Assembly: GCA_963506915.1 (NCBI GenBank)
Contig: CAUORE010000006.1
Location: 1-64,000, forward strand
DNA: 64,000 nucleotides
From: JABCPE02 sp963506915
GTDB taxonomy: Bacteria > Bacteroidota > Bacteroidia > Flavobacteriales > Weeksellaceae
Reading direction: 5' to 3'
Shown: in pieces, positions 42,066 to 51,080 of the stretch
Layout of the letters: each line of letters begins with the position of its first letter
How positions within the stretch are numbered: position 1 is the first letter of the stretch
Notes under the pieces: model-generated
Database searches by the model: none
What the model was told of the DNA's origin: nothing
What the model saw: the letters and a program-made list of their open reading frames with translations, nothing else
Program-made: the position numbers and the translations under genes

Positions 42066-43880
42066 ATGGAACTCAATTTGAAAAAATTCAATAAACAGCA
42101 GTTAGAAGAATATTACGGTTTTTTAGATTTAATAATCGAAAGATTTGGTCTTCAAGCAGAAGATAAAAGATTAGTTTTTAATTTAAGTAATAAAAATCAA
42201 ATTGTTTTTACAATCGGGCAGAGATATATATGGAATATAGAACCTTGTGAAAATGCTAGTAAATTCTACACAATTTCTGAAGAACCAATAAGTAATAAAT
42301 ATTCGGATTTTGATGGAAAACCTACGGCTTTTTGGAATAAATTTAATAATATTTCGGATGTTTTAAATCAACAGCAAACTATATTTAGTGCGATAGAGAA
42401 AGAGCTTAATAGAGCCCAAAAATCTAGTTATTTCAAGCATAACAAAGAAGAATTGGAAAAAATGGCTTTTGATGCTGATTTCCGAAAAGAAGTTTTGAAC
42501 CAATTAAAAAAAATAATAATCACTGATAAACTAATGAAAAACGCCGATAAAACATCAGCTGTCCCATTGAATCAAATCCTTTTTGGTGCTCCAGGGACAG
42601 GGAAAACCTATCACACGAAGAAAATAGCTGTTGAAATCATCAACGGAAAAAAGGTGAGAACCAGAGAAGAAATTAACAAGGAGTACAAAGAGCTGATAGA
42701 AGCAGGACAAATAGTCTTTACGACTTTTCATCAGAGTTTGAGCTACGAAGATTTTATTGAGGGAATAAAACCCGAAACCATAGATGGCAATGTGACTTAC
42801 GAGGTGAAAGATGGGATTTTTAAGCAGTTGTGCAGTCGGGCAATTGAACAAAGACCAAAAAATAGCGATATTGAAATCTATGATTTTGATAAAGGCTGGA
42901 ATGATTTAATAGCCGAAGCAGAACAAAATTTATTGTCAGATTCCATGCTTTTGCTTCCTGTTCTTACACAGGATAAAGGGGTGTATGTGATAGAAATCAC
43001 AGATAACGGAAATTTAAAAATAAAACCAAAAAATAGTCGATTGGATATTGATTATATCGTTTCGTATAATCGCGCAAAGAAATTACAAGGGGTTTTCTCA
43101 GATTTGTCGGTCGTTAAAAACATTGATAAGGAGTTTCGTTCTGTGATTGGAGGTTCTAATTCTACGGCATATTGGGCAGTTTTAAATTATATTAATAATA
43201 AGATTAAAGAAAATAATAGAATAATTCCAGATTATGAAGAACCCAAAACCCATGTCCTTATTATTGATGAAATCAATCGTGGTAATGTTTCTGCTATTTT
43301 TGGGGAACTCATCACGCTTTTAGAGGAAGACAAAAGAAAAGGAAATCCAGAGCATATCGAGGTAAAACTCCCTTACTCTGGAGATAACTTTTCTGTTCCG
43401 AATAATGTATACATCATCGGGACGATGAACACTGCTGACCGGAGCGTAGAGGCTCTGGATACCGCCCTTAGGAGAAGATTTTCCTTTGTGGAGATGCAGC
43501 CTGATCCTGACATTTTATCCAAGGTAGGAAATGTGGATTTAAAAGAGCTTTTAAAAACCATCAACCAGCGAATAGAGATGCTGATAGACAAAGACCACCA
43601 AATCGGTCATTCGTATTTTATTGGTATTGAGGATTTAGATGGTTTGAGAAGAACTTTCAAGGATAAAATCATTCCGCTTTTGGAGGAATATTTCTACGGA
43701 GATTTTGGAAAAATAGGTTTAGTTTTGGGAGGAGCATTTATTAAACTAGCTGAAAATCAGGTAGTATTCCCGAAAAATTTCAAGTACGAAGAAGACTTTT
43801 TAGGAGACAAAAAAATATACCATTTTACTCCTTTTGAAAACTGGGATGAGGATACCTTTGAATCTATTTATGAGGATTAA
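42066..43880 (+). CDS. mcrB: McrB-family AAA+ GTPase of a type IV restriction system
   Basis: The 604-residue protein has an unassigned N-terminal targeting region of about 165 residues (no recognisable methylcytosine-binding domain) and a McrB AAA+ domain. Walker A is FGAPGTGKT at about residues 173-181, Walker B is HVLIIDEINRGNVSAIFGE and the McrB-specific MNTADRS lies at about 453-459 followed by the arginine-rich ALRRRF. The start was set at the ATG at 42066 because AAAGGA sits just before it; a TTG five codons upstream is the alternative. With McrC it should cut modified DNA by GTP-driven translocation. mcrC begins 3 nt after its stop. Confidence 0.9.
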   Translation: MELNLKKFNKQQLEEYYGFLDLIIERFGLQAEDKRLVFNLSNKNQIVFTIGQRYIWNIEPCENASKFYTISEEPISNKYSDFDGKPTAFWNKFNNISDVLNQQQTIFSAIEKELNRAQKSSYFKHNKEELEKMAFDADFRKEVLNQLKKIIITDKLMKNADKTSAVPLNQILFGAPGTGKTYHTKKIAVEIINGKKVRTREEINKEYKELIEAGQIVFTTFHQSLSYEDFIEGIKPETIDGNVTYEVKDGIFKQLCSRAIEQRPKNSDIEIYDFDKGWNDLIAEAEQNLLSDSMLLLPVLTQDKGVYVIEITDNGNLKIKPKNSRLDIDYIVSYNRAKKLQGVFSDLSVVKNIDKEFRSVIGGSNSTAYWAVLNYINNKIKENNRIIPDYEEPKTHVLIIDEINRGNVSAIFGELITLLEEDKRKGNPEHIEVKLPYSGDNFSVPNNVYIIGTMNTADRSVEALDTALRRRFSFVEMQPDPDILSKVGNVDLKELLKTINQRIEMLIDKDHQIGHSYFIGIEDLDGLRRTFKDKIIPLLEEYFYGDFGKIGLVLGGAFIKLAENQVVFPKNFKYEEDFLGDKKIYHFTPFENWDEDTFESIYED

Positions 43881-43883
43881 ACC

Positions 43884-45128
43884 ATGCAGAATAAGAAGTT
43901 TATACAGGTTTTTGAGCATCAAAAATTGAAGTATGATAAATCGGGAGATTTTCAGAAATGTCATTTTGATGCGATGGTGAAGTTTAATGATCTGCATCAG
44001 AACAAATATTTTACAGTCGGTCATAATGGGATTGTTTTTAAGAACTATGTCGGAGTTGTTCAGGTCGGTGGTTTGACCATTGAGATTCTTCCGAAAGCTG
44101 ATAAAAAGGCTGATGCAGATAAAAATTTGTGGCAGAGCGTACTGCTCAATATGCTGAAAGTCTGCAAGCGTATTCGGGTAGAATCCGTTTCGGAAACCCA
44201 GCTCAAAAAAAGGCATCATTCTATTTTGGATGTTTATTTTGAGTTGTATCTTACTGAAATAGAACGACTTGTAAATAAAGGCTTGATAAAGAGATACCAA
44301 AAGAACCAATCCAATCAAAATGCACTAAAAGGAAAACTGCTTTTTGCAAAAAATATTCAGCAGAATTTGGTGCATCGGGAGCGGTTTTATTGTGAGCATC
44401 AGGTTTATGACAGGAATCATCTGCTGCATCAGATTTTGTACAAGGGATTACAGATTCTGAAAACCTTTGTAAATGATGCTTTGAAGGATAGGCTGAACCG
44501 ACTGCTTTTTGAATTTCAAGAAATTGAAAACATAGAAATAAGCGAGAAGCATTTCCGAAAAATAGTTTTTGACAGAAAAAACAGCGACTACCAAAAGGCG
44601 TTTGATATTGCTAAAATCATCATCCTGAATTATTCTCCGAGTTTGAACTACGGAAGCGAAAATTTACTTACGCTTTTGTTTGATATGAATGCTTTGTGGG
44701 AAGAATATATTTTCCGCATTCTTCAAAAACATAAGAAGGATGAGGAGAAGGTGTCTCGCCAAGATTCCAAGAAATTTTGGAGAAATAAATGCATACGCCC
44801 AGATATTATTTTGCAAATAGAGCAAAAAACTTTTGTCATCGATACCAAATGGAAAATCATTGAAACCAATAACCCTTCCGATGAGGATTTGAAACAAATG
44901 TTCGTTTATAATTTGCATTGGGATGCCGAAAAAACGCTGTTGCTTTATCCTAAAACAGGACAAACGGACAGCAGTTTTGAAGAATTTCATTACGATAACT
45001 TGGATGAGAAAAATGAGAAAAAGAAGTGTAAAACTGGTTTCGTGGATATCACTGAGGGAGGAAGCATCAAAAGCAGCGAAAAGATAGCCGAGGAAATATA
45101 TTCTAAACTAGAATTATCTGAGCAATAG
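43884..45128 (+). CDS. mcrC: McrC-family nuclease subunit of a type IV restriction system
   Basis: The 414-residue protein has the McrC-type N-terminal region (NGIVFKNYVGVVQVG, TIEILPKADK) and a PD-(D/E)xK nuclease site: RPDIIL at about residue 305 followed after 11 residues by FVIDTKWK, whose D and K would be the metal-binding and catalytic residues. It is the endonuclease subunit recruited by McrB. The C-terminus extends past the nuclease fold. Gene order mcrB-mcrC and the 3-nt gap argue for co-translation. A hairpin lies about 116 nt past the stop. Confidence 0.9.
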   Translation: MQNKKFIQVFEHQKLKYDKSGDFQKCHFDAMVKFNDLHQNKYFTVGHNGIVFKNYVGVVQVGGLTIEILPKADKKADADKNLWQSVLLNMLKVCKRIRVESVSETQLKKRHHSILDVYFELYLTEIERLVNKGLIKRYQKNQSNQNALKGKLLFAKNIQQNLVHRERFYCEHQVYDRNHLLHQILYKGLQILKTFVNDALKDRLNRLLFEFQEIENIEISEKHFRKIVFDRKNSDYQKAFDIAKIIILNYSPSLNYGSENLLTLLFDMNALWEEYIFRILQKHKKDEEKVSRQDSKKFWRNKCIRPDIILQIEQKTFVIDTKWKIIETNNPSDEDLKQMFVYNLHWDAEKTLLLYPKTGQTDSSFEEFHYDNLDEKNEKKKCKTGFVDITEGGSIKSSEKIAEEIYSKLELSEQ

Positions 45129-45248
45129 CCGTAAGGGTGTCATATTCAGGCTGAAAATCTAACTTTTTTCTTGGCTTGTGTCGATTATGCCAAAAAAGCA
45201 AAATAAGGTAAAAGACAGAAAAAACATTTACACAAAATAAAGCTTTTC
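45103..45248 (-). pseudogene. Possible transposase C-terminal remnant
   Basis: Antisense to the mcrC end and the following gap, a 48-codon open frame contains WHNRHKPRKKLDFQP at 45148-45192, similar in style to the NRPRKxLxFxxP end of IS30-type transposases. No inverted repeats or catalytic domain are present and the 3' part overlaps mcrC. I call it a possible remnant only. Confidence 0.22.
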
Positions 45249-45293
45249 ACAGAAAATACCTTCCTCCCAAATTTGGGAGGAAGGTATATTTTA
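45244..45293. terminator. Bidirectional terminator, copy 2 of the duplicated hairpin
   Basis: A perfect 32-base inverted repeat spans 45256-45287, centred between 45271 and 45272, with A/T-rich flanks. It resembles the dnaK hairpin at 41877-41926 (about 44 of 50 positions identical) and serves two convergent genes, mcrC and the barrel-protein gene. Confidence 0.8.
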
Positions 45294-45325
45294 GTTTAGA
45301 AATTTTTAAAAAAACAAATTTATAA

Positions 45326-46033
45326 TTAGAAATGGTAGGAGAGCCCTAATTGGAGATTTCCTGTACGGAATTTAGCTCTATCCTTTTTGCCATTATGGTC
45401 TTCTTTTTCATTGTAAGGAGAAGTTATTCCCATGCTGTATCTCAGATTAACACTAAATTTCTCTGTGATGAAATATCCTCCTCCAAAATTCCATCCAAAG
45501 AAAGCGCCTTTGGTATACTCCTTAAAACTTTTTTTGTCTGGAATATTGTTGTATCCAGCTTTATCGGTGATGACCTCCTCTGATTTTATAGTAATATTCA
45601 CCTCTGGACCTGTTTCTATATATACCTGAGGAATAAATTTAAATTGAAATGTAACAGGAATATTAATGTGGCTGAGAGTCCAGTATCCCTTTACACCCTT
45701 TACATTAGTATCATCTTTATAGTTTATTTTTGTTCCAAAATGCTGATAGAGAGCATCTAGTTGAACAGCCATTTTTTCGCTGATAGAGTAGTTTACGAAA
45801 AGTCCACCATAGAACCCTATTTTGCTTTTCAGATTTCGATAAGTTTCGTCTTTAACTGATATTTTATTGAGTCCTCCACCAGCTTTGATACCGAAAGTGA
45901 GTGGCTGATTTTTAGAATAGCTTTTTTGGGGGCTGCTTACTCTATTAGATTTGTTACTAGCTCCTGTTTTTTTCTTTTGTGCTGCTGCCCATCCCATAGA
46001 TAGACATAAAACAGCGATAATTATTTTTTTCAT
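45326..46033 (-). CDS. Outer-membrane beta-barrel protein (PF13568 type)
   Basis: The start was set at the ATG at 46033, giving a 235-residue protein with a signal peptide (IIIAVLCLSMGWAAAQ) in preference to an upstream ATG. After a basic, serine-rich linker, the mature part begins TFGIKAGGGLNKIS and proceeds through alternating strands such as GFYGGLFVNYSISEKMAVQLDALYQ to a terminal strand GNLQLGLSYHF. This is the porin-like PF13568 outer-membrane barrel of Bacteroidetes. Its role is unknown. Convergent with mcrC. Confidence 0.8.
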   Translation of the reverse strand: MKKIIIAVLCLSMGWAAAQKKKTGASNKSNRVSSPQKSYSKNQPLTFGIKAGGGLNKISVKDETYRNLKSKIGFYGGLFVNYSISEKMAVQLDALYQHFGTKINYKDDTNVKGVKGYWTLSHINIPVTFQFKFIPQVYIETGPEVNITIKSEEVITDKAGYNNIPDKKSFKEYTKGAFFGWNFGGGYFITEKFSVNLRYSMGITSPYNEKEDHNGKKDRAKFRTGNLQLGLSYHF

Positions 46034-46195
46034 ATGGTAAAAATTAAAAGTTGTCTTTTTAAAAACAGGCAATTTTATACAGAACAATATAAAGATTGCC
46101 TGTAAATCACATTAGTGATTTTGAAAATGATTTTAGCAATTCAAAGGTATTGTGAATAAACTAGTTACACAATCCCCCAAAAGCGTGTATTTTTA

Positions 46196-46230
46196 TAAAA
46201 TTTTATCCCCGTTTTTAGGGATTTTGTTTT
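46196..46230 (+). terminator. Terminator-like hairpin before the histidine kinase gene
   Basis: ATCCC near 46205 pairs with GGGAT near 46218 across a short loop, with T-rich sequence following. It lies upstream of the kinase gene with no gene before it on the plus strand, so it may be an attenuator or a chance structure. Confidence 0.35.
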
Positions 46231-46287
46231 TTGAATAATGCTTGGAGTAATAATTTTACTAATTTTACAATCATATAGTTTAAATAA

Positions 46288-48192
46288 ATGATACGGAGTA
46301 AGTGTATATTTTTCATCTTTTTTTCAATCATTGTTTTTTCGCAGAATAGTTCTTCTGAAAAATACATTGACAGCCTAAACAATGAATGTCTGAATGCGAA
46401 AAATTCAAAGAAAAAAGTTCGCATCTTGATGGAAATTTCTGATTACTGGTCATATAGAGATACAGCAGTAGCTTTTTCAAAACTTAGAGAAGCAGAACAG
46501 TTGATAGGAGGAGATAATTTCCTAAAGGGACTTCATGCCTTCTATAAAGCGGGAATTTATTATGATAAAAACATTAGTAAAAGCCAAGAACTCTACATGA
46601 AAGCCGAAAATCTATTGAAAACATTTTCCTCTGAAGAGGCTTTTTACTACAGAGCGAAACTGTGGCATAATTACGGCGCATTGGAACAGATGAAGGGAAA
46701 CAATATGGAGTTTCTGGACATTACGCTGAAAAAATGTATTCCTCTTGCTGAAAAGTCAAAGAATAAGGAACTTTTGGCGGGATATTATGTAGATATGGGG
46801 ATGATTTTTAATAATTCAAAAGAATATGACAAATCAATAGACTATATAAAAAAAGCAGTTGATATTTTAGAAAAAAACTCAAAAAGAGGTGAGGGAATAG
46901 TTTGGGCATATCTAAATCTTGCAATGGTATATTTGGAAATAGGAGAATTAGCCTTAGTAGAGGACAATATTTTAAAAGCCGAAAAAGCATTAGAGCAACT
47001 ACCTCATTCTCAGTATAATGTGTTTCTTTATCAGTTGAAATCTAAATATTATAATAGAATAGGTAAGCAGAGTAAAGCATTGAATGCTATTCAAAAAGGG
47101 ATAGACTTAGCAAAGAAAATGAATTTGGATTATGATTTTTTATCCCTGAGTTATGAGAAGTATAATTATTTAAAAAACTCTTCTCAATATTTAGAAGCAC
47201 AGAAAATACTCTCTGAACTTTTGGATAAGAAAATGGGAAGTAAAAAAAACAGACTTATACTTCTTAATGAAATGGCTGAATTACAGAAAATAATGGGTAA
47301 TTATAAAGATGCTTATAGTTATCTGGAACAATTTAAATTTTTAAATGATACTATACAGACTGAAAATGAAAAAATACAAATTTTGGATTTGGAAGCTCAG
47401 TATAAAAATAAAGAACAGCAGAAAGAAATACAACATTTGGAGGAAAGAAACAAACAAGAACGAATAATCTTTTGGATTAGTTTGTTTTTATTTATAAGTG
47501 TAGGAGTATTAATGAGTTATGCGCTTTATGAAAGAAAAAGGAAAAACAAACATAAACTTGTTAGTTTAGAACAGGAAAGAAAAATAGACATTAACAAAGC
47601 TCTTATCTACGGGGAAAATAAAGAACGAGAGCGAATAGCTAAGGAACTGCATGATGGCATAGGGGGAAGAATGACAGGAATAAAGATAAACTTAGAAAAT
47701 ATGATGGAGAGTGAGGGATATTATATGCTTGAAAAACCTATTGCCCAATTGGATAAATGTATAACTGAACTTAGAAATACCCTTAGAAATCTAACTTCTG
47801 AAACACTTCATAAGTTTGGTTTGGAAGAAGCATTACGGGATTTTTGCCAAAATATACAGACAGATTATTTAAAAATATCCTGTTATACTAAAAATCTCAA
47901 TCAAATAAAAGAAAAACATCAGCTGCATATCTATCGTATTGTTCAAGAGGGAATAAATAATGCCATAAAGCACTCTGGAGCAACACAAATTCTGGTACAA
48001 TGTACTTTTGAAGAAAATTTGTTACTCATAGATATAGAAGACAATGGAAAAGGCTTTGATGTGCAAAATATACAGAGAAATTTAGGATTACATAATATAG
48101 AACGACGCGTAAATGCCCTTGATGGTACTCTTAAAATAGAATCTTCCTTGGGTAAAGGTACTGTGATGAGTATAGAAGCTAAAATAGAATAA
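46288..48192 (+). CDS. TPR-containing sensor histidine kinase (NarL-type)
   Basis: The 634-residue protein has an N-terminal signal or anchor (CIFFIFFSIIVFS), a periplasmic segment of tetratricopeptide repeats to about residue 390 (for example KEYDKSIDYIKKAVDILEK), one membrane helix (IFWISLFLFISVGVLMSYAL) and a coiled linker. The kinase core follows: a HisKA_3 dimerisation domain with ERIAKELHDGIGGRMTGIK (phospho-acceptor H455) and the HATPase motifs NAIKHSGA and DNGKGFD. It is 12 nt upstream of the response-regulator gene and its likely partner. The signal sensed by the TPRs is unknown. Confidence 0.88.
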   Translation: MIRSKCIFFIFFSIIVFSQNSSSEKYIDSLNNECLNAKNSKKKVRILMEISDYWSYRDTAVAFSKLREAEQLIGGDNFLKGLHAFYKAGIYYDKNISKSQELYMKAENLLKTFSSEEAFYYRAKLWHNYGALEQMKGNNMEFLDITLKKCIPLAEKSKNKELLAGYYVDMGMIFNNSKEYDKSIDYIKKAVDILEKNSKRGEGIVWAYLNLAMVYLEIGELALVEDNILKAEKALEQLPHSQYNVFLYQLKSKYYNRIGKQSKALNAIQKGIDLAKKMNLDYDFLSLSYEKYNYLKNSSQYLEAQKILSELLDKKMGSKKNRLILLNEMAELQKIMGNYKDAYSYLEQFKFLNDTIQTENEKIQILDLEAQYKNKEQQKEIQHLEERNKQERIIFWISLFLFISVGVLMSYALYERKRKNKHKLVSLEQERKIDINKALIYGENKERERIAKELHDGIGGRMTGIKINLENMMESEGYYMLEKPIAQLDKCITELRNTLRNLTSETLHKFGLEEALRDFCQNIQTDYLKISCYTKNLNQIKEKHQLHIYRIVQEGINNAIKHSGATQILVQCTFEENLLLIDIEDNGKGFDVQNIQRNLGLHNIERRVNALDGTLKIESSLGKGTVMSIEAKIE

Positions 48193-48204
48193 AAAAAAAC
48201 TTAA

Positions 48205-48834
48205 ATGATGATAAAAATAATAATTTGTGATGATCATCCTTTGATAACAGAAGGTCTGAAGAGCTTTATAGAAAATAGAGATGAAATGCAAATAATAGCT
48301 ACAGCTACTTCTGCAGCTGAATTATGGCAAGTATTGGAAGAAAATGAAACTGATGTTCTTATACTAGATATTAGTCTTCCAGACGGGAATGGGGTGGATA
48401 TTTGTGCAGAAGTGAAAAAAATGTATCCGCATATTAAAGTAATAGCTCTTAGTAATCATGATGAAAGAAGCTTCATTGTCAGGATGTTGGGGAATAAAGC
48501 GTCAGGTTATCTTATTAAAAGTACTTCCATTGGAGAATTGGAAAAAGCAATAAAAGAGGTCTATAGGGGAGGAATATATTTTGGAGAAGATGCCCAAAAA
48601 GTATTAGTATCCATGGCGGAAGTCATGCAGGTAGAGGTGCCGCCCATTACAAAGAGAGAAAAAGAAGTTTTAGAGTATATATCACAAGGGTTGTCTTCTC
48701 CTCAGATAGCGGAAAAAATGTTTATAAGTTCACAAACTGTAGACAGCCACAGGAAAAATCTAATGGCTAAATTTGGGGTGAATAAAACTATCAGCCTTGT
48801 TCAAAAGGCAAAAGACCTTAATTTTTTAAGTTAA
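48205..48834 (+). CDS. LuxR/NarL-type response regulator
   Basis: The 209-residue protein has a receiver domain with the acidic pair in IIICDDHP, phospho-acceptor D55 in LILDISLPDG and the lysine in GYLIKST. The C-terminal domain has the LuxR helix-turn-helix (TKREKEVLEYISQGLSSPQIAEKM). It binds DNA after phosphorylation by the upstream kinase. Target genes cannot be named; nearby barrel-protein and sugar-metabolism genes are possible. No terminator was found directly after it. Confidence 0.92.
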   Translation: MMIKIIICDDHPLITEGLKSFIENRDEMQIIATATSAAELWQVLEENETDVLILDISLPDGNGVDICAEVKKMYPHIKVIALSNHDERSFIVRMLGNKASGYLIKSTSIGELEKAIKEVYRGGIYFGEDAQKVLVSMAEVMQVEVPPITKREKEVLEYISQGLSSPQIAEKMFISSQTVDSHRKNLMAKFGVNKTISLVQKAKDLNFLS

Positions 48835-48892
48835 AAAAAGAATAAATAGAAAAAGGATGATTACAAAATTTGGTTGTATTTGATTTATTTCT

Positions 48893-48900
48893 TACCTTTA
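48893..48900 (+). promoter_or_regulatory. Weak candidate promoter element for the tkt leader
   Basis: TACCTTTA differs by one base from TAnnTTTG, with TTG at 48874-48876 sixteen bases upstream. If used, transcription would start near 48907, before the short leader ORF. Confidence 0.3.
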
Positions 48901-48923
48901 CCAAAGTAATTTTTAAATAAAAA

Positions 48924-48998
48924 ATGAGTTTTTTGTACCCAATAAAAAGAGATGGTCTTGGCAAGCATGTTGTGGAGTTGTTTTTTGGGCTGAAATAA
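48924..48998 (+). CDS. Candidate 24-residue leader peptide upstream of transketolase
   Basis: A short frame (ATG at 48924, TAA at 48996-48998) would encode MSFLYPIKRDGLGKHVVELFFGLK split here as MSFLYPIKRDGL and GKHVVELFFGLK. It ends two bases before a terminator-like hairpin. No strong ribosome-binding site is visible. The layout of short ORF then hairpin recalls a translation-controlled attenuator, but no repeated regulatory codon stands out apart from phenylalanine (three) and leucine (four). Confidence 0.3.
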   Translation: MSFLYPIKRDGLGKHVVELFFGLK

Positions 48999-49000
48999 TA

Positions 49001-49032
49001 AGAGAGATAAGGATAATTGTCTCTCTATTTTT
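49001..49032 (+). terminator. Terminator-like hairpin between the leader ORF and tkt
   Basis: AGAGAGATAA at 49001-49010 pairs with TTGTCTCTCT at 49017-49026 with one U-G pair and loop GGATAA; T-rich sequence follows. It could attenuate or end transcription before the tkt start at 49069. Confidence 0.6.
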
Positions 49033-49068
49033 ATATCTAAAAATTAAATAGAAACCAATTTAAAATAT

Positions 49069-51054
49069 ATGAACTCTTGTAAAATCATTGCGAACACTAT
49101 TAGAGGACTCTCTGTGGATGGTGTGGCAGCGGCGAACTCTGGACACCCTGGTATGCCGCTTGGGATGGCAGATGTGTGTGCTGTTCTCTGGTCTGAACAT
49201 ATGAATTTTAATCCGAAAAACCCTAAATGGCTTAACCGAGACAGATTTATCCTATCAGCAGGGCATGGTAGTATGCTTATTTACAGCTTGTTGCACCTTT
49301 ACGGATATGATTTGTCAATGGATGATTTGAAGGCATTTAGACAATGGGGAAGTAAAACTCCTGGGCACCCAGAAAACTTCGTAACGGCTGGAGTAGAGAC
49401 CACTACGGGACCATTAGGACAGGGCGTAGCCAATGCAGTAGGTTTTGCTCTGGCAGAGGCTTCTTTGGCAGCAAGATATAATAGAGAAGGCAGTGAGATT
49501 ATAGACCATTATACTTATGTGGTGGCAGGTGATGGCTGTCTGCAAGAGGGAATTTCTCACGAGGCATGTTCTTTTGCTGGGCATAATAAATTAGGAAAAC
49601 TGATTATGCTTTATGACAGCAATAATATCACCATAGATGGACCTACGCACATTTCTTTCACAGAAGATACCAGAAAGAGATTTGAGGCGTATGGATGGCA
49701 GGTTCTTGAGATTGATGGGCATGATTATGACCAAATCAATGCTGCTATAGCAGAAGCAAAAAAAGAAAAATCTAAGCCGTCTATCATCATTTGTAAAACT
49801 ATCATCGGTTTTGGTTCGCCGAATAGAGCAGGAACATCCAAAGCTCACGGAGAGCCTTTCCCAGCGGAAGAAATTGAGCTGATGAAAGAAAAATTAGGTC
49901 TTCCAAAAGACAAATCTTTCTTCGTTCCAAATGAAATTTCTGATTTAAGAACTAAAACTCAAGAAAAAGGTGAAAACCTTGAAAACAAATGGAATGGACT
50001 TTGGGAAAATTATAAAAATAAAAACCAAGAAGCCGCTAAAGAATTAGAAAACAGCATAAAAGGAGAAATCTCCAGAGAAGCTCTTGATATTCCTCAGTTC
50101 AGTTCCGAGAAAGCAATCGCTACTCGTTCTGCTTCGGGAACGGTTCTAAATCATATAGCGAAATATATTCCTCAGCTGATGGGTGGTTCAGCGGATTTGA
50201 CGCCGTCTAACAACACTCTTCCAGTAGGAGAGGAGTCTTTCTCACCAGAAAACCCAAAAGGAAGATACATCAGATATGGAGTGCGTGAGCATGGTATGGC
50301 AGCAATAATGAACGGAATGGCTCTTCATGGTGGAGTTCTGCCTTATTCAGGGACATTCTTCGTTTTCTCAGATTACATGAGACCAGCGATGCGTATGTCG
50401 GCTCTTATGGAGCAGCAGGTGGTGTATGTGCTGACTCATGATTCCATCGGGTTAGGAGAGGATGGACCTACACACCAGCCAGAAGCACATCTTTGGGCAT
50501 ATAGAACAATTCCAAATATGACTGTAATCCGTCCTATGGATGCCAATGAAACTGCAGAAGCTTGGAAATCAGCGTTAAAGAATAAAAAAGGACCTACTTG
50601 TTTAGTTCTTACAAGACAAAATCTTCCTGTTTATGATAGAGCAGGACTTGGATGGGCAAAATCTGAAGAAGCTCAGAAAGGAGGATATGTTCTTTGCGAA
50701 GACAAAGATTTTGAGGCGATTATCATCGCTACAGGTTCAGAGGTGGAATTGGCTGTAGAAGCAAAAACTAAACTTAATGAACAAGGCGTAAAAGTAAGAA
50801 TAGTTTCTATGCCGAGTACCAACATTTTTGATGAGCAGCCGCAGGAATACAAAGAATCTGTTTTACCTAAAAACATTCTAAAAAGAGTAGCAGTAGAGGC
50901 AGGTGTTACCTTGGGCTGGTATAAATATGTAGGCTTAGAAGGGCGAGTGATAGGCTTGGACAGATTCGGAGCTTCAGCACCATATAAAACACTTTATAAA
51001 GAATTCGGAATTACAACTGAAGCTATCGTAGAGGCTGTAAATTCATTAAAATAG
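49069..51054 (+). CDS. tkt: Transketolase
   Basis: The 661-residue protein is a full-length, thiamine-diphosphate-dependent transketolase transferring two-carbon ketol groups in the non-oxidative pentose phosphate pathway. It shows NSGHPGMPLGMADV, the cofactor-binding GDGCLQEGISHEA with the diphosphate region, and a C-terminal SIGLGEDGPTHQPEAHL. Downstream on the strand are class II aldolase and an SMR gene, with a terminator at 52362, followed by glpX and rpe. Regulation through the preceding leader and hairpin is possible. Confidence 0.94.
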   Translation: MNSCKIIANTIRGLSVDGVAAANSGHPGMPLGMADVCAVLWSEHMNFNPKNPKWLNRDRFILSAGHGSMLIYSLLHLYGYDLSMDDLKAFRQWGSKTPGHPENFVTAGVETTTGPLGQGVANAVGFALAEASLAARYNREGSEIIDHYTYVVAGDGCLQEGISHEACSFAGHNKLGKLIMLYDSNNITIDGPTHISFTEDTRKRFEAYGWQVLEIDGHDYDQINAAIAEAKKEKSKPSIIICKTIIGFGSPNRAGTSKAHGEPFPAEEIELMKEKLGLPKDKSFFVPNEISDLRTKTQEKGENLENKWNGLWENYKNKNQEAAKELENSIKGEISREALDIPQFSSEKAIATRSASGTVLNHIAKYIPQLMGGSADLTPSNNTLPVGEESFSPENPKGRYIRYGVREHGMAAIMNGMALHGGVLPYSGTFFVFSDYMRPAMRMSALMEQQVVYVLTHDSIGLGEDGPTHQPEAHLWAYRTIPNMTVIRPMDANETAEAWKSALKNKKGPTCLVLTRQNLPVYDRAGLGWAKSEEAQKGGYVLCEDKDFEAIIIATGSEVELAVEAKTKLNEQGVKVRIVSMPSTNIFDEQPQEYKESVLPKNILKRVAVEAGVTLGWYKYVGLEGRVIGLDRFGASAPYKTLYKEFGITTEAIVEAVNSLK

Positions 51055-51080
51055 AAAAATAACCAATAAAAATAAAAGAA

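Noticed and set aside
45189..45242. A 17-codon lysine-rich frame (MPKKQNKVKD...) after mcrC
   Set aside because: It is too short to judge, with no ribosome-binding site and no conserved context; treated as noise.
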